The notes under the pieces are model-generated. The model searched no databases, was not told the DNA's origin, and was given only the letters and a program-made list of their open reading frames with translations. Position numbers and translations under genes: made by a program. DNA of 64,000 nucleotides, from contig JBFLYZ010000011.1 of the NCBI GenBank assembly GCA_040756415.1, positions 1 through 64,000 on the forward strand, read 5' to 3'. Numbering within the stretch: the stretch's first letter is position 1; every line of letters begins with the position of its first letter. This stretch comes from JBFLYZ01 sp040756415 (GTDB taxonomy: Bacteria; Bacteroidota; Bacteroidia; JADZBD01). Below are positions 61,441 through 64,000 of this stretch, piece by piece.

Positions 61441-62010
61441 TTATTTCGCGCTTGCTCCGCCACCCGCAGCTTTTCCGGCCTTCCTTCTCAGTTGCTCGTT
61501 CACGAACTTGATGCCTTTGCCCTTGTACGGTTCGGGCTTGCGCAGCGAACGTATTTTGGCCGCAACCAGTCCAAGCAGCTCCTTGTCGGCCGACTGCATG
61601 ATAATGGTCGGGTTCTTGCCCTTTTCCTGTGCGGTAGCTACCTTGATCTCCTTGGGAAGCTCAAAAGCCACGTTGTGCGAATAGCCCAGCGTCAGCTCCA
61701 GCAATTGCCCTTTGTTGGCGGCACGGTAACCTACACCCACCAGCTCCTGTTCCACCTTATAGCCTTCAGCCACGCCATGGATCATGTTGGCGATCAGCGC
61801 GCGGTACAGGCCATGCATGGCCTTATGCCTTTTCTGGTCGGTAGCCCTTTCGAGTATCACCGATTCGCCCTCTACCTTCACCTTAATGGCGCTGTCCAGG
61901 GGCCTGCTCAGCTCACCGTTCTTGCCTTTAACGGTAACCACATTCTTGTCCGACACCTTGATCTCTACTCCTTTCGGAAGCGGGATCGGTAATTTTCCTA
62001 TCCGTGACAT
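61441..62010 (-). CDS. rplF: 50S ribosomal protein L6
   Basis: A 189-residue uL6: MSRIGKLPIPLPKGVEIKVS, VTVKGKNGELSRPL, and the C-terminal RSLRKPEPYKGKGIKFVNEQLRRKAGKAAG. It lies near the factor-binding site of the large subunit. Confidence 0.98.
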   Translation of the reverse strand: MSRIGKLPIPLPKGVEIKVSDKNVVTVKGKNGELSRPLDSAIKVKVEGESVILERATDQKRHKAMHGLYRALIANMIHGVAEGYKVEQELVGVGYRAANKGQLLELTLGYSHNVAFELPKEIKVATAQEKGKNPTIIMQSADKELLGLVAAKIRSLRKPEPYKGKGIKFVNEQLRRKAGKAAGGGASAK

Positions 62011-62030
62011 GTTTTCTTACTCTTTAAAAA

Positions 62031-62432
62031 TTAATATACGTAACACAATACCTCACCGCCAACATTCTGGGCCTTGGCCTCTTTATCGGTCATAACGCCT
62101 TTGGAGGTCGATACGATGGCTATTCCCAGGCCATTGAGCACCTTGGGCATTTTCTGTACGCCCTTGTAGGTCCTCAGTCCGGGCGAGCTTACCCTTCTCA
62201 GGTTGCGTATGGCCGGCTGTTTGGTTTGCGGATGGTACTTCAGGGCGATCTTGATATTGCCCTGCGTGCCATTGGTAGCCTCCTCGAACTTGTAGTTGAG
62301 GATATAGCCTTTCTCCATCAGGATCTTGGTTATTTCCTTTTTCAGGTTGGAAGAGGGTACGTCCACAACGCGGTGATTGGCCTTGATGGCGTTTCTCAGT
62401 CGTGTGAGGTAATCTGCAATGCTGTCGGTCAT
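62031..62432 (-). CDS. rpsH: 30S ribosomal protein S8
   Basis: A 133-residue uS8: MTDSIADYLTRLRNAIKANH, RVSSPGLRTYKGVQKMPKVLNGLGIAIVSTSKGVMTD and the end VGGEVLCYVY. A primary 16S-binding protein; it regulates the spc operon in E. coli. Confidence 0.98.
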   Translation of the reverse strand: MTDSIADYLTRLRNAIKANHRVVDVPSSNLKKEITKILMEKGYILNYKFEEATNGTQGNIKIALKYHPQTKQPAIRNLRRVSSPGLRTYKGVQKMPKVLNGLGIAIVSTSKGVMTDKEAKAQNVGGEVLCYVY

Positions 62433-62469
62433 TTTATTTTTGTTTCTTCTTTATGAATACGGTTCAATT

Positions 62470-62739
62470 TTACCAGCTCGCTTTGGTTACGCCCGGTATC
62501 TTTCCCATCAGGGCCAGTTCGCGGAACTGGTTCCTGCAGATGCCGAACTGGCGTATGTAGCCGCGGGGCCTGCCGGTGAGCTTGCAGCGGTTACGCTGGC
62601 GCACGGGCGATGAATTACGAGGCAGCTTGCTCAGGCCGATGTAATCGCCCTTGGCCTTCAGTTCCTCTCTCTTCTTGGCGTATCTTTTCGCGAGCTGGAC
62701 CCTTTTCCGGTCGCGTGCCTTCATGGATTCTTTTGCCAT
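62470..62739 (-). CDS. rpsN: 30S ribosomal protein S14
   Basis: An 89-residue uS14 of the long, zinc-free type: MAKESMKARDRKRVQLAKRY, then RNRCKLTGRPRGYIRQFGICRNQFRELALMGKIPGVTKASW. The four-Cys zinc motif of the short form is absent. Confidence 0.98.
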   Translation of the reverse strand: MAKESMKARDRKRVQLAKRYAKKREELKAKGDYIGLSKLPRNSSPVRQRNRCKLTGRPRGYIRQFGICRNQFRELALMGKIPGVTKASW

Positions 62740-62749
62740 TACGTATATC

Positions 62750-63307
62750 TTATTTTTTAGCGTTTTTAAATGGAATGCCGAATTCTCTCAATAATGCGTA
62801 TGCTTCATTGTCATCGGTCGTGGAGGTCACGAAAGTGATATCCATACCGTTGATCTTTCCCACCTTGTCGATATCGATCTCGGGGAAAATGATCTGCTCG
62901 GTGATGCCGAGCGTATAGTTCCCTTTGCCGTCAAACCCTTTTTCGTTCACGCCCCTGAAATCGCGGATGCGCGGCAGCGCAGCGGCAACCAGGCGGTCGA
63001 GGAACTCGTACATCGTGTTGCCGCGAAGGGTGACCCGAACACCGATGGGAACGCCTTTGCGCAGCTTGAAGTTCGATATGTCCTTTTTGGAGTAGGTGGC
63101 AACGGCTTTCTGGCCGGTGATGGCGGTCATCTCGTTAATGGCCGCTTCGATCAGCTTCTTGTCGGCCACCGCATCGCCCACACCCTGGTTGATGCAGATC
63201 TTTTCCAGGACAGGCACCTGCATGGCGCTCTTGAACTGGAATTCCTTTTGCAAAGCAGGAACAACCTCCTTCTTATACTTTTCTTTTAATCTCGGAACGT
63301 AGCTCAT
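62750..63307 (-). CDS. rplE: 50S ribosomal protein L5
   Basis: A 185-residue uL5: YKKEVVPALQKEFQFKSAMQVPVLEKI, NQGVGDAVADKKLIEAAINE, GVTLRGN-like GVRVTLRGNTMYEFLDRLV, and DITFVTSTTDDNEAYALLREFGIPF. It binds 5S rRNA and contacts P-site tRNA. Confidence 0.98.
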   Translation of the reverse strand: MSYVPRLKEKYKKEVVPALQKEFQFKSAMQVPVLEKICINQGVGDAVADKKLIEAAINEMTAITGQKAVATYSKKDISNFKLRKGVPIGVRVTLRGNTMYEFLDRLVAAALPRIRDFRGVNEKGFDGKGNYTLGITEQIIFPEIDIDKVGKINGMDITFVTSTTDDNEAYALLREFGIPFKNAKK

Positions 63308-63311
63308 TCTA

Positions 63312-63632
63312 TTACTTGATTACTTCGTTTGACTTTTTTGAATACCTGACCAGGCGTCCGCTTTCCTCATCGCGCTTTCTGCCTATGCGCACGGCCTCGC
63401 TGCCTTCCACCAGCATCAGGTTGGAAACATGGATAGGGGCTTCCTTCTTAACAATACCTCCCTGTGTGTTCTTGGCGTTGGGCTTGGTATGGCGCGATAC
63501 CTGGTTCACGCCTTCAACGATGGCGCGGTTCTTCTTGCGGTCTATCGAAAGGACCTTTCCCTGCTTGCCTTTCGAGTTGCCGGAAATGACCTTAACGATA
63601 TCGTTCTTTCTTATTTTAAGCTTCTTCTGCAT
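63312..63632 (-). CDS. rplX: 50S ribosomal protein L24
   Basis: A 106-residue uL24: KLKIRKNDIVKVISGNSKGKQGKVLSIDRKKNRAIVEGVNQVSRHTKP, a KOW motif, then EAPIHVSNLMLVE. An assembly-initiator protein of the large subunit. Confidence 0.98.
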   Translation of the reverse strand: MQKKLKIRKNDIVKVISGNSKGKQGKVLSIDRKKNRAIVEGVNQVSRHTKPNAKNTQGGIVKKEAPIHVSNLMLVEGSEAVRIGRKRDEESGRLVRYSKKSNEVIK

Positions 63633-63649
63633 GGTACTGTATTTTTTGG

Positions 63650-64000
63650 TTAGATCACTTCAGGTGCAAGTGAAACGATCTTCATATATTGCTTTTCGCG
63701 GAGTTCGCGCGCTACGGGTCCGAAAATACGTGTACCCCTGAGCTCGTCCTGCGCGTTGAGCAGCACTACAGCGTTGTCGTCAAAGCGGATGTAGGATCCG
63801 TCAGGGCGCTTGACCTCTTTGGTGGTGCGCACAACAACAGCCTTCGAAACAGCTCCTTTCTTGATGCCGCCAGAGGGCAAAGCATGCTTGACAGTGACTA
63901 CCACCTTATCGCCAATGCTGGCGTACCTTCTTTTGGTGCCGCCCAGTACGCGGATGATGAGCACCTCTTTGGCACCGCTGTTATCCGCTACTATACACCT
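63650..64000 (-). CDS. rplN: 50S ribosomal protein L14 (partial, 5' end outside window)
   Basis: uL14, running off the right edge. 116 codons plus the stop are present: RCIVADNSGAKEVLIIRVLGG at the truncated start (the first about six residues are missing), VTVKHALPSGGIKKGAVSKAVVVRT, and the C-terminal GTRIFGPVARELREKQYMKIVSLAPEVI. An internal ATG at the V-L junction is not the start. The rest of the spc operon must continue outside. Confidence 0.97.
   Translation of the reverse strand, partial: RCIVADNSGAKEVLIIRVLGGTKRRYASIGDKVVVTVKHALPSGGIKKGAVSKAVVVRTTKEVKRPDGSYIRFDDNAVVLLNAQDELRGTRIFGPVARELREKQYMKIVSLAPEVI

Noticed and set aside
1..64000. tRNA genes, CRISPR arrays, insertion sequences or prophage
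   Set aside because: I read every intergenic gap and saw no cloverleaf, regular spaced repeats, transposase or integrase motifs.

Overview
The window is a contiguous piece of chromosome from a member of the Bacteroidota (probably a moderate-GC environmental or uncultured lineage; I cannot place it below phylum). Evidence: several secreted proteins with type IX secretion (T9SS) C-terminal sorting domains, SprB/PKD-like repeats, the rplQ-carA junction, phylum-restricted families (DUF4834, DUF4783, SiaB/SiaC), menaquinone synthesis by the futalosine route (MqnE), promoter boxes like TAnnTTTG, and A-rich leaders without Shine-Dalgarno sequences. I saw no tRNA, rRNA, CRISPR array, insertion sequence, integrase or phage gene.

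Layout. 0-9.4 kb: YfhO-type membrane protein, a DUF4834 protein, carB, an exonuclease/GIY-YIG fusion, a GT-C membrane protein with a TPR tail, and rpmH as a stand-alone unit. 9.4-13 kb: a signalling cassette of a TPR-transmembrane-PP2C phosphatase facing a SiaC-like protein and a tandem-duplicated SiaB-like kinase. 13-17.7 kb: a T9SS PKD protein, then yihY, nadC, a DUF4783 gene and rlmH. 17.7-34.4 kb: a surface-glycan locus in several transcription units (galE, glycosyltransferases, a polymerase-like membrane protein, asnB, methyltransferases). It ends in a tightly overlapping six-gene operon whose parts resemble the Arn (aminoarabinose) pathway: ArnC-like GT2, formyltransferase, WecE-type aminotransferase, methyltransferase, GT39 and an ABC exporter. 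34.4-42.8 kb: rdgB, a double-length D-Ala-D-Ala ligase fusion, a PASTA protein, a T9SS protein, an RluA-family pseudouridine synthase, and mqnE. 42.8-50 kb: four single-gene units for secreted T9SS proteins, two M43-type metalloproteases and two glycine-rich/SprB proteins, each followed by a clear terminator. 50-54.2 kb: a coiled-coil membrane protein, two small HExxH proteins, a lipoprotein and carA. 54.2-64 kb: the spc/alpha ribosomal operon (rplQ to rplN, minus strand), entering from the right edge with rplN truncated.

How the parts work together. The right end is core translation, transcription and Sec machinery. CarA and CarB, split by about 50 kb, supply carbamoyl phosphate. The 17.7-34.4 kb locus and the Ddl/PASTA block both concern the cell envelope. 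The T9SS cargo genes point to an active secretion system encoded elsewhere.

Most interesting for follow-up: the Arn-like operon with a formyltransferase lacking the usual catalytic Asn, the SiaABC-like switch with a double kinase, and the fused double Ddl. Functions are inferred from remembered family motifs; no search was run. Three small ribosomal protein genes (rpmH, rpmJ, rpmD) were found by reading the sequence directly.
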